Assembly: GCA_046329815.1 (NCBI GenBank)
Contig: JAXLTY010000002.1
Coordinates: forward strand, 620,001 to 684,000
Direction: 5' to 3'
DNA: 64,000 nt
From: JADJSS01 sp046329815
Lineage (GTDB): Bacteria > Bacteroidota > Bacteroidia > Chitinophagales > JADIYW01
A program made the position numbers and the translations under genes. The notes under the pieces are model-generated. The model was not told where the DNA came from. It did not search any database and saw only the letters and a list, made by a program, of their open reading frames with translations. Positions 25,044 through 32,469 of this stretch are shown here, in pieces. Numbering within the stretch: position 1 is the stretch's first letter; every line of letters begins with the position of its first letter.

Positions 25044-26042
25044 TTAATGCATCACTTTATACACCAGTTCTTTCATCAGGTCTGAATTGGAAGAATTGTT
25101 GGTAGCATACAAACCTTTCGCTTTCGCATCGTATTCGCAAAGCAAATGCAGAATTTCCTGCGTCTTCTGTGGCGAATAATAGCGCAGTCCGTTGCTCACG
25201 TCAGCATGCACCCAGCCGATAACTGCCGTAGCCGCTTTCACATCTTTAATATAATGCAGCGCAAACAGCTTGCTGAAATGATTGTACATATACGCCAGAA
25301 TAGCGATGATCGGTCCTGCTTTCGGGTTTTTCTCAAAATACAACACCATCTTCATCGCTTTGGAAAAATCGCGCTTAATGATAGCGTTGTTAAATTCTGT
25401 GATGTTGTATTCTTTCGAAATACCAATGTATTTTTCAATGATATCTTCTGTAATTTCTGCACCGTCGGCAAGCATTACCGATAGTTTATCTATTTCATTC
25501 GCAATGCGCGACAAATCATTTCCTAAGTTTTCCGCAAGAAGCTGCGCTACATTAGCAGTTATCTTGAAATTATTCTTTTTTGCATAACCGCTGATCCATG
25601 CAGGAAGTTGCTCGTCTGTCTTTTTCTCTGATTCAAAAAACACCGATTTCTTTTCAATAACCTTCGCAATCTTAGTTCGCTTGTCGAGTGTTTTGTTTTT
25701 ATGTGCAAATACCAAAATAGTGCTTGCTACAGGATTTTCGAAATACTTCTCAAAAATTTCCCAGTCTTTCGCCTTAAAATCCTGCGCTTCTCTTACAATC
25801 ACCAAACGCTTTTCTGCAAACGTTGGATATTGTTTCGCATCATTCAACACTTGCACCGGATCAGCATCTTTTCCATAAAACAACGAGTAGTTGAAATCTT
25901 TCTCGTGTTCCTGCAAAGCATTGTCTTCAATAAAATTGGCAATCAAATCTATGTAATAAGATTCTTCACCGCACAGGAAATAGATCGGCTCAAACTTTTT
26001 AGCTTGTAAATTCTTCCAGATAGTTTCGAGTGTTGCTGCCAT
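25044..26042 (-). CDS. holA: DNA polymerase III delta subunit
   Basis: Clamp-loader subunit that opens the beta clamp. A 332-residue protein with the delta fold: KNLQAKKFEPIYFLCGEESYYIDLI at the start (the LxG.E..L motif), DAKQYPTFAEKRLVIVREAQDFK near 70, and C-terminal helical collar with LRYYSPQKTQEIL near 290. The start at ATG 26042 (MAATLETIW) is the family start; an upstream in-frame extension of 20 residues has no support. Monocistronic; divergent from the hydrolase gene at 26179. Confidence 0.85.
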   Translation of the reverse strand: MAATLETIWKNLQAKKFEPIYFLCGEESYYIDLIANFIEDNALQEHEKDFNYSLFYGKDADPVQVLNDAKQYPTFAEKRLVIVREAQDFKAKDWEIFEKYFENPVASTILVFAHKNKTLDKRTKIAKVIEKKSVFFESEKKTDEQLPAWISGYAKKNNFKITANVAQLLAENLGNDLSRIANEIDKLSVMLADGAEITEDIIEKYIGISKEYNITEFNNAIIKRDFSKAMKMVLYFEKNPKAGPIIAILAYMYNHFSKLFALHYIKDVKAATAVIGWVHADVSNGLRYYSPQKTQEILHLLCEYDAKAKGLYATNNSSNSDLMKELVYKVMH

Positions 26043-26178
26043 AACGATAAACGGAGTGCAATTTACGATTAAAGAAAATAGGACATCCTGCAAATCATCC
26101 ACACATAGATAGTTTTGTTAATAGTTGTTTTACCGAAGAAAGATTCAAAACTTGTTGCATTTACGCTATCTTGTAGCT

Positions 26179-27066
26179 ATGAAACCATTTTATGGCATCG
26201 CTATTCTATTTCTTTTTACATCGTGCAGCTTCAACAAGATATTTCTGCAGCCAACCAAAATACCTGCTGCAACGAAACAACTTACGATGCGTTCCGGCGA
26301 CGATTCGGTTTTAGTTGTCTTTTCCGGAAACGATCATCAACCTGTTTTTATAAAAAACAGAAAAGATACTATTGATTTTAACTTCACGATAGAAAGCGTT
26401 TCTTTTAAAAGCACGAACGGAAACAGTTTGAATGGCTGGCTTTTAAGACCAAAAGATACTATTGCACGTATTACGTTACTGCATTTCCACGGAAACGGCG
26501 GCTGTTTATTAAGTCAGTACAGAGCAATATCGCCATTAATTGAAAAAGGATTCCAGGTATTTATGTTCGATTACAGTGGTTTTGGTTTTTCAGAAGGAAA
26601 AGCAACGCGCAACAACGTATTGAAAGATGCGCTCGCCGCTTTGGATTATGTAAAAGCAAGACCAGAAGTAAGCCACACACAGCTTGTAATTTACGGACAG
26701 TCATTAGGCGGTCACTTATCTGCAGTGGTTGCCGCACAACGTCAGAATGATATTGACGGTTTGGTGATAGAAGGCGCTTTCTCTTCGCATAAAGATATTG
26801 CCAATCAAATGGTTCCGGTTTTAGGAAAGTTATTTGTAAAACAAGGATACAGCGCACTGAAATCAATTCCGTTTTATACAAAACCGATACTTGTAATTCA
26901 CAGCACGGAAGATAAAACCATTCCATTCTTTATGGGCAAAAAGATATACGACAAAGCCAATCAGCCAAAAATGTTTTATGAAGTAAAACAATGTCATATC
27001 TGCGCGCCATATTTTTATGCTAATGAAATTGCAGATAAAATAAATGCAATGTTACTCGCAAAATAA
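26179..27066 (+). CDS. Alpha/beta hydrolase lipoprotein
   Basis: A 295-residue serine hydrolase. Lipoprotein signal MKPFYGIAILFLFTSCSF with lipobox Cys near residue 15; oxyanion segment LHFHGNGGCLLSQY near 98; nucleophile elbow GQSLGGH near 172; Asp in STEDKTIPFF and His in KQCHICAP near 276. Resembles the BEM46/YfhR-type hydrolases. ATG 26179 removes 18 non-signal residues. A TATCTTGT box lies 4 nt before it, a degenerate version of the leaderless arrangement. Confidence 0.8.
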   Translation: MKPFYGIAILFLFTSCSFNKIFLQPTKIPAATKQLTMRSGDDSVLVVFSGNDHQPVFIKNRKDTIDFNFTIESVSFKSTNGNSLNGWLLRPKDTIARITLLHFHGNGGCLLSQYRAISPLIEKGFQVFMFDYSGFGFSEGKATRNNVLKDALAALDYVKARPEVSHTQLVIYGQSLGGHLSAVVAAQRQNDIDGLVIEGAFSSHKDIANQMVPVLGKLFVKQGYSALKSIPFYTKPILVIHSTEDKTIPFFMGKKIYDKANQPKMFYEVKQCHICAPYFYANEIADKINAMLLAK

Positions 27067-27180
27067 GAACCTGTAATTCTACAAAAATGACCGAATTCTA
27101 AGTCGTATGTTCCGCATACTCATTAATTTTTCATTCTAAAAAACATTTGATGCAACTTTACATCAACAAAAATAATTACC

Positions 27181-27771
27181 ATGAAAACAAATAATTTTAT
27201 CCAAAGCACAAAATCATTTTTCGTTTTACTATTAGCAATGATAGCAATTACATTAGTGTCTTGTAAAAAAGAAAGTGATGATCCGAATATTACTTACCGC
27301 AGCATCAACAAAACAATAGAAGTGAATACTATTCCTGGCGGCAAAGTAGATTCCATTGATTTTGACGGCAACGGTGTATCTGACTTTTATTTTTTTATAG
27401 CCAGAGAAAGCAGTGATACTTTTGCTGTACAATTTGAAGGACACAATGCTGCATTCAACCTGGATCTTACTACTCTTATAAACAGTTATTATGTGGTGAA
27501 TGAACCATCAGGCGGTAATACACCGGTGTTTGTTATCAGCGATGGCAATTACAACGTAGAGGGCGTTATTTCATATAAATTCGGTTCTACAGAGAAAGGC
27601 ATTGCAGGCAAAGGCGACAAAATCATTGCCTTTGGTTATGGAAGCGGTCCATCGGAAGTTCACTACGGTTGGATGAGAATGAACCTGAGTGCTGACTATA
27701 AAACATTTAAAATAATTGATTGTGGCTTTAGTACGCTTTTAAATACACCTATTGGTTTAGGCATAAAATAA
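27181..27771 (+). CDS. Hypothetical lipoprotein
   Basis: A 196-residue protein with a lipoprotein signal: hydrophobic run then LVSCKKES near residue 25. The rest is strand-rich, with DSIDFDGNGVSDFYFF near 60 (an FG-GAP/EF-hand-like Asp-rich turn) and YGWMRMNLSADYKTFKIIDCGF near the C-terminus, a pattern common in Bacteroidota cell-surface proteins of unknown function. Single gene with a clear terminator 18 nt downstream. Confidence 0.7.
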   Translation: MKTNNFIQSTKSFFVLLLAMIAITLVSCKKESDDPNITYRSINKTIEVNTIPGGKVDSIDFDGNGVSDFYFFIARESSDTFAVQFEGHNAAFNLDLTTLINSYYVVNEPSGGNTPVFVISDGNYNVEGVISYKFGSTEKGIAGKGDKIIAFGYGSGPSEVHYGWMRMNLSADYKTFKIIDCGFSTLLNTPIGLGIK

Positions 27772-27789
27772 AACTATGAATTTTCTTTT

Positions 27790-27825
27790 AACCGTTCGAT
27801 GAATTTTTCATTGAACGGTTTTTTT
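27790..27825 (+). terminator. Intrinsic terminator after the lipoprotein gene
   Basis: Stem AACCGTTC/GAACGGTT (27790-27797, 27813-27820) with a partly paired loop, followed by a run of seven T. Confidence 0.85.
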
Positions 27826-27844
27826 GTAGATATACGAAAAAGCA

Positions 27845-28062
27845 TAAAATAAAAAAGACAACATTTTATTCAAACATTGTCTTCCAAATTTTGCAGTTTC
27901 GTAACTTTTTACGGTTGTTTATCTCTGCGTAACTTTTGTTAATCTGAATTTCTTTTGGTGTCTGAATGAATAGCTTTAACCCTATCAACCAGCTGAAAGT
28001 TTCGCATCTTTTACGATGTTTATATCTTCCACTTCTCTCACTACTTCAGTAATTCAATTAAC
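27845..28062 (-). ncRNA. Candidate non-coding RNA downstream of rtcB
   Basis: About 215 nt bounded by a promoter (28068-28098) and a terminator (27851-27883) on the minus strand, with no ORF above about 40 codons and no good start for the longest open frame. Internal small hairpins include CATC/GATG near 28005-28016. It follows rtcB, with 124 nt between the rtcB stop and the predicted start. A 22-codon ORF starts with ATG near 28016. RNA family unknown; transcription is predicted, not shown. Confidence 0.35.
27851..27883 (-). terminator. Terminator-like hairpin ending the rtcB-side transcript
   Basis: Inverted repeat AAGACAA/TTGTCTT (27855-27861 and 27877-27883) followed on the minus strand by TTTTATTTTAT. 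It is over 300 nt beyond the rtcB stop, which is why a separate RNA is proposed in between. Confidence 0.6.
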
Positions 28063-28067
28063 TTATT

Positions 28068-28098
28068 TAAAGGTAGTATGCTTCATTTAGTTTGTCAA
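28068..28098 (-). promoter_or_regulatory. Promoter-like pair in the rtcB downstream gap
   Basis: TTG (28098-28096, within TTGACAAAC) and TACCTTTA (28075-28068) with 20 nt between, matching the Bacteroidota TTG-N19-21-TAnnTTTG layout except for the last base. A 10-bp inverted repeat, GTTTGTCAAG (28090-28099) and CTTGACAAAC (28151-28160), overlaps the TTG box and could be an operator. Confidence 0.4.
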
Positions 28099-28185
28099 GT
28101 AAATAGAGCATGTAGTTATCCACGCATTTATCAATAGGTTTATAAACATTCTTGACAAACAGTTAATAACATTTTACGCACAATT

Positions 28186-29658
28186 TTACTGATCCATCTT
28201 TACAATTTTCGGATAGAATGTACCTACGATATCAACTAACTCTGTTTGTGCGTTCATTACTTTGTTGATGTCTTTGTACGCCTGTGGTGCTTCATCCAAA
28301 CCACCACCTAATAAAGTAACGCCGTTATCTTTCAACAGTTTTTTCATATCGTTCATGGTGATAGAACTTAATGCTTTAGAACGCGACATTCGACGTCCAG
28401 CACCATGCGATGCAGAATCTAAAGAAGCAGCGATACCTTTACCATTCACAATAAAACCAGGTGCTGTCATAGAACCAGGAATAATACCTAATACATTTTT
28501 TCCGGCAGGCGTCGCTCCTTTTCTATGTACGATCAGCTCTTGTCCGTCATGCATTTCTTTCCATGCAAAGTTGTGATGATTTTCCACCACACACAATGGT
28601 TCTTCTTTCAGTGCTTTCGAAATTTTTTCGTGAATCGTATGATGACATGCAGAAGCATAATCGCCTGCTAAATTCATTGCTAACCAATATTCCATACCTT
28701 CCTGTGTATCTAACGATAACCATGCTAAATGCTTTGCTTCGTTTGGCAGCTTGCATGTTTGCATTGCTAATTTGGTATAATGATTCGCAACTGTTGCACC
28801 TAAACCACGAGAACCTGAATGTGATAACAAACCGATATAATTACCAATCGGTAAATTCAACGCATTGTTTTCCTCTTTAATTTCAACGATACCGAATTCC
28901 ACAAAATGATTTCCGGAACCGGAAGAACCTAATTGTTTCGCAGCTTTAAACTGCAATGATTTCAACAATGGATTCTCATCGAACTCATTTCTGTCAAGAA
29001 CTTCATGCGGTGTTGTTTTTGTAAACTCACGACCGGCACCAAACAACGTATTTTCTTTCAGGATGTTTTCGAAATAATCTTGCTTTGATTTCAGCATTTT
29101 ATCGTTGATATCAAACACCGACAAACACATACGACAACCGATATCGACACCAACACCAAATGGAATGACAGCATTTTGTGTAGCCAAAACACCGCCAATC
29201 GGCAGGCCATAACCTTGATGTGCATCAGGCATCAAAGCACCGGCTACTGTAACAGGTAACTTCATGGCTGTTTCCATTTGTTTGATAGCACCTTCTTCAA
29301 TATCGTTCGCACCATAAGATGTGTATTCCAATTTTTCTTTTCTTAAAAAAAACTCTTTACCATCATTGGTTGAAATCACATCGTTTAGCAATTCTTCTGA
29401 AATTGTCATATGCGACTGCTCACCTTTTCGCAGCAAACGAATATTATAATCAATCAGCGCATTTGCAATTTTTGATAATGGTTCGCTTTCTGTAAATTCA
29501 AACGGATTATCTAAAATATCTTGCAATAATTTCAACACATCTTCTAAAGAATGATGTTTGTAATGTTTATGCATGACATCGATCACGATAGCGATCGTTC
29601 GATCTTCAGGATAATTTATTTTTCTAAGGTCTTTGCCTTGTAATTTTAATTTTGCCAT
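28186..29658 (-). CDS. rtcB: RtcB-family RNA ligase
   Basis: GTP- and Mn-dependent ligase joining RNA ends with 2',3'-cyclic phosphate or 3'-phosphate to 5'-OH; used for tRNA splicing or RNA repair. A 490-residue protein. Seen: GALMPDAHQGYGLPIGGVLA near residue 145, metal-site Cys in VDIGCRMCLS near 175, GSSGSGNHFVEFG near 245, LLSHSGSRG near 275 and the guanylylated His in ASHGAGRRMSRSKA near 420. ATG 29658 chosen over an upstream alternative. It follows a frameshifted small gene and an AAA ATPase on the same strand; no rtcA, rtcR or prfH is adjacent. Confidence 0.92.
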   Translation of the reverse strand: MAKLKLQGKDLRKINYPEDRTIAIVIDVMHKHYKHHSLEDVLKLLQDILDNPFEFTESEPLSKIANALIDYNIRLLRKGEQSHMTISEELLNDVISTNDGKEFFLRKEKLEYTSYGANDIEEGAIKQMETAMKLPVTVAGALMPDAHQGYGLPIGGVLATQNAVIPFGVGVDIGCRMCLSVFDINDKMLKSKQDYFENILKENTLFGAGREFTKTTPHEVLDRNEFDENPLLKSLQFKAAKQLGSSGSGNHFVEFGIVEIKEENNALNLPIGNYIGLLSHSGSRGLGATVANHYTKLAMQTCKLPNEAKHLAWLSLDTQEGMEYWLAMNLAGDYASACHHTIHEKISKALKEEPLCVVENHHNFAWKEMHDGQELIVHRKGATPAGKNVLGIIPGSMTAPGFIVNGKGIAASLDSASHGAGRRMSRSKALSSITMNDMKKLLKDNGVTLLGGGLDEAPQAYKDINKVMNAQTELVDIVGTFYPKIVKMDQ

Positions 29659-29697
29659 TTTTTTTTGTTTTGTTATTATCACAGAGAACACTGAGGT

Positions 29698-30161
29698 TTA
29701 CACAGTATTCAATGAGTTAATTAATTCTTCAATTTTTTTCTGTATTTCAGACAAATCAATTTTTCGCATTTTATATTCCATAAAAATAGAGTATAAACTT
29801 TCCGCGTTCATTTCTTTATCTTTTATTTTAATAAACAACGGTAATTTTTTATCTGTAAATTTTGTTCTAATATGATTTAAAACATTTCCATTTAATGAAG
29901 ATTCAATAACACTTTGATTATTAAAAATAATTATTGCATCGTTTAGAATCATTGGTAATAGAATATTTTTATTCAATTCGATAAATTTCTTTTTAGATGA
30001 ATACCAAAAAATAATCTTACCATTATTATCCTTATAAAATTTATAAATGTGCCATTTAAATACTATTGAATTATAAATCATAAATGGGAATCCAATCACA
30101 AAAATGGCAGCATTATTAATAATGCAATTAGTATGAGAATATTACCTAAAATCTTTTTCAT
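29698..30161 (-). pseudogene. Small membrane-anchored protein gene with a -1 frame break
   Basis: ATG at 30161 opens MKKILGNILILIALLIMLPFL, a clear membrane anchor, then stops at TGA 30096-30098. From the same point the frame one base back stays open to 29698, giving VIGFPFMIYNSIVFKW... and a 133-residue cytosolic-looking part rich in Lys/Ile/Asn. The break lies in a run of five T (30100-30104); a sixth T would join both into one 154-residue protein. It could be a recent mutation, a slippery site, a base-call error, or a gene starting at ATG 30081. Family not recognised. Very AT-rich. Between rtcB and an AAA ATPase. Confidence 0.5.
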
Positions 30162-30181
30162 CTTATTCTATATTTTGTTTG

Positions 30182-30197
30182 TGTCAGAGATCTGACA
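30182..30197. repeat. Short inverted repeat TGTCAGA-GA-TCTGACA
   Basis: Seven-base perfect arms with a 2-nt centre, in the 96-nt gap between the AAA ATPase stop and the frameshifted gene. No T-run follows on the minus strand, so a protein-binding site or mobile palindrome fits better than a terminator. Confidence 0.5.
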
Positions 30198-30257
30198 GCG
30201 TTTATTGTTCACTGCCAAATCTCCTTCCACAAACTACATACACAAATTTTTGTTTTT

Positions 30258-31340
30258 TTAATTCATTACAGTTTCTCTTTTGAAACCGATTACATTTACT
30301 TTTTTGTCTTCAAATGTTTTTTCATCATTATTGAAAAGTTCTGCAACTGTCATTGGTTCGGTGACATTGATATCCAGTTTCATTTTATCAGATAATTGCT
30401 GTGCTTTCGCTACACTTAATTTTCCGAAATAATATTTAGCGATCAAACGTCCTTTGCGCATCAACGCTGTATCAATCTTTGAGATCGGCATATTGAATGT
30501 ACAAATGATTTGTGTGTTCAAACAATCACCCAATAAACCGTCAGAGATATTCAACAAGTTTGAAACAGCCGAACTTCCTGTGATTTGTCGATCCATGATG
30601 ATGTTTTCCGCATCTTCAATGATCAATACCGAATTCGGATAATCCAGCAACAAGTTCATGAATTCCGGATTCGTGATATTTGCTGCAACACTTGGCGGCA
30701 CAAACATCACACGTTTCTTTACTTTACCGATCAGATAACGCAGATACGTTGTTTTTCCTGTGCCAGGCAAACCATGCAACAACACAATACCTTTATCATT
30801 TTTCTTGTTTAACCGATTTTGAATGATATTATCAATTTGCACAAACTCATCTTCATAGTACAGTTTTAAATCGAGTTTTGTTTTTTTGACTTCGATCTCT
30901 TTCAATGAAAATGAATTTCCTTCAAACGAAATCAAATTCAATTCGAATTCTTTTTTGCGTTCTCGTCTTTTGAACTTTTTCAGTTTTTCCGACATTGCCA
31001 ACACATAATCATTTTGTTCCGGTAATGAACATATTGAGCAAAAATTTGCACCAATATGTATCACCGATTTATTTTTCAAAACGATGATCGCGAAGTTCAA
31101 TTCATAGCTTGCTTTCCTGTTGTTAGAATTCATACCATAATTCGTATAGATATTTTCAACATCAGCTTTCATTTCATTCTGAAAATAGTTCAAACCTTTT
31201 TCATAATCGAACGGATGAATATTGAAATACATTGGAATCTGCTTATTCATTGTATAGAACAATTGTTTCGCATTCAAATAATAACCGCTATCAATAACTG
31301 AATTGAAGTCGAACGTATTTATATTTTGATTCATTTCCAT
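30258..31340 (-). CDS. AAA ATPase, BCS1-like
   Basis: A 360-residue protein. The N-terminal 170 residues are an unassigned domain containing two Cys (FCSIC near 102) and a basic stretch (KLKKFKRRERKKEF near 120). The AAA core follows: Walker A GLPGTGKTTY near 190, Walker B SVLIIEDAENII near 238, sensor 1 IICTFN near 275, arginine-finger region DTALMRKGRLI near 288. The core resembles BCS1/proteasomal ATPases. C-terminal GFKRE end. Upstream of rtcB on the same strand, so perhaps a remodelling factor for RNA repair (inference). Preceded by a leader ORF and terminator. Confidence 0.75.
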   Translation of the reverse strand: MEMNQNINTFDFNSVIDSGYYLNAKQLFYTMNKQIPMYFNIHPFDYEKGLNYFQNEMKADVENIYTNYGMNSNNRKASYELNFAIIVLKNKSVIHIGANFCSICSLPEQNDYVLAMSEKLKKFKRRERKKEFELNLISFEGNSFSLKEIEVKKTKLDLKLYYEDEFVQIDNIIQNRLNKKNDKGIVLLHGLPGTGKTTYLRYLIGKVKKRVMFVPPSVAANITNPEFMNLLLDYPNSVLIIEDAENIIMDRQITGSSAVSNLLNISDGLLGDCLNTQIICTFNMPISKIDTALMRKGRLIAKYYFGKLSVAKAQQLSDKMKLDINVTEPMTVAELFNNDEKTFEDKKVNVIGFKRETVMN

Positions 31341-31376
31341 GATCTTAATTTTTATCTTTAAAAAATAGTTTTCCAG

Positions 31377-31392
31377 TGCGATCTTTATCGCA
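31377..31392. promoter_or_regulatory. Small hairpin in the ATPase leader
   Basis: TGCGAT-CTTT-ATCGCA, a perfect 6-bp stem with 4-nt loop, 37 nt before the ATPase start, after the attenuator-like terminator. Confidence 0.35.
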
Positions 31393-31438
31393 TTAAAATT
31401 TTGTTCTTTATTATTTGCCGGAAATTTTTACAATAAAA

Positions 31439-31463
31439 AAGCCCGGCGTTTTGTGCCGAGCTT
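31439..31463 (-). terminator. Intrinsic terminator between leader ORF and ATPase gene
   Basis: Stem AAGC.CGGC/GCCG.AGCTT with one internal mismatch, loop GTTTTGT, followed on the minus strand by TTTTTTATTG. Unusually GC-rich for the region. It lies 22 nt past the leader ORF stop and 98 nt before the ATPase start; no good promoter is seen between them, so ATPase expression may need readthrough. Confidence 0.75.
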
Positions 31464-31484
31464 CATATATAGTTGATCGTTGAA

Positions 31485-31577
31485 TTAACTAAACAGATAG
31501 CTGCGACACATAGTAAAAACAGGATAATCCGACCCTATTGATACTTTTTGACTGTGATTAAAAATTGTTCTACGCAT
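31485..31577 (-). CDS. 30-residue leader-peptide-like ORF
   Basis: ATG at 31577 encodes a basic N-terminus (MRRTIFNHS), a middle with GSDYPVF and an end TMCRSYLFS, then TAA. A three-codon ORF (ATG AAA TTA TAA) ends in TAATG overlapping this start. It sits exactly between a full-match promoter (31598-31630) and an intrinsic terminator, so it is either a leader peptide for attenuation of the ATPase gene or a stand-alone small protein/RNA. No homologue is claimed. Confidence 0.4.
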   Translation of the reverse strand: MRRTIFNHSQKVSIGSDYPVFTMCRSYLFS

Positions 31578-31597
31578 TATAATTTCATTTTGCTGTG

Positions 31598-31630
31598 CAA
31601 AGATAAATCAATAATTTTTATACTTCCAAA
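31598..31630 (-). promoter_or_regulatory. Complete Bacteroidota-type promoter of the leader ORF
   Basis: TTTG (31630-31627), 21 nt, TATCTTTG (31605-31598), then CACAGC. Both boxes match the consensus with normal spacing; this is the best -33/-7 pair I found in the window. Confidence 0.6.
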
Positions 31631-31692
31631 TTTATTTTAAAAAAAAGTTGTTATAGCAACTAAATTTAGAATGAGTATAAACTAGTGATGAG

Positions 31693-32457
31693 TTATTTAG
31701 AATTGAAGTGAACAGCAATGTATTGTATTGCTTCCTGTTGAGTCATTGCAGAAAAGTTTTTATAACGTTCATGAACATTAACAATTTCATCTAATGCTTC
31801 AGCAACGAGTTGTTTATTTTCCCAATGTTTTAAATGTTCTATAACAGTTTGCAAACAACCTTTTTTGTAGGCAATCTGTCCGATAACATGCACTAATGTA
31901 TCGCGAACTCTTTTAGTTTTGTCATGCTGTAATTCTTTCAGCATCGATAAAATATCTTGTGGAAATTTTCTGCCACGCAATTCGATACCATGACAAATCT
32001 CTCTGCGAATTTCTTTGTCTTCATGATGCAAGTATTGCTTTGCCCAATTTAAAACCGGTTTTGAATTTACTTCACCCATTTTCTTAATAGAACCAATCAC
32101 TGCATTGCGTGGCGAATGATGTGTATCGAATAAACCTTTATCAAAAAAATGTTGAACTACTTTGAAATCCTGCTTGCCTATTTCACCTGCTGCGTTGATT
32201 ACTGTTTGTCTTATTTTAAAATCATCATCCAGTAACAATTTATCTAATAACTGTATAATTTTATTCTGTAATAGTTGATGAGAAAAATAAATTCTTCCAA
32301 CAGATAAATATGCCGTCTTGCGAATGTAAGTATCTTCATCTTCAAAATAAGTAATCGTTTTAACGAATTTAAAAGTTTGTAATTCTTTTAAAATAGTATC
32401 ATGTATTATGATCACGACATCTGCTCTTTCCTGTTTTGATAGATCATAGAACGACAT
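31693..32457 (-). CDS. HEAT-repeat protein
   Basis: A 254-residue all-helical protein with repeated helix pairs: YFEDEDTYIRKTAYLSVGRIY, LLLDDDFKIRQTVINAAGEIG, FDTHHSPRNAVIGSIKKMG, LHHEDKEIRREICHGIELRG and HDKTKRVRDTLVHVIGQIA. These are HEAT/PBS-lyase-like or DNA-alkylation-repair-like repeats, which bind protein or nucleic acid. No catalytic motif is evident. 12 nt downstream of rluA on the same strand, so probably co-transcribed with that gene. Confidence 0.8.
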   Translation of the reverse strand: MSFYDLSKQERADVVIIIHDTILKELQTFKFVKTITYFEDEDTYIRKTAYLSVGRIYFSHQLLQNKIIQLLDKLLLDDDFKIRQTVINAAGEIGKQDFKVVQHFFDKGLFDTHHSPRNAVIGSIKKMGEVNSKPVLNWAKQYLHHEDKEIRREICHGIELRGRKFPQDILSMLKELQHDKTKRVRDTLVHVIGQIAYKKGCLQTVIEHLKHWENKQLVAEALDEIVNVHERYKNFSAMTQQEAIQYIAVHFNSK

Positions 32458-32469
32458 ACTATTATTATT

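Noticed and set aside
26043..26102. Longer holA start at 26102
   Set aside because: The 20 extra residues are hydrophobic and lie in the divergent promoter region; MAATLETIW is the normal start.
27966..28052. 28-codon plus-strand ORF (MNSFNPINQ...) in the rtcB-side gap
   Set aside because: No promoter or ribosome-site support on this strand, and it lies antisense to the better supported RNA unit.
28114..28124. GTTATCCACG resembling a DnaA box (TTATCCACA)
   Set aside because: A single imperfect match without a cluster, AT-rich unwinding region or dnaA/dnaN genes nearby; not evidence for an origin.
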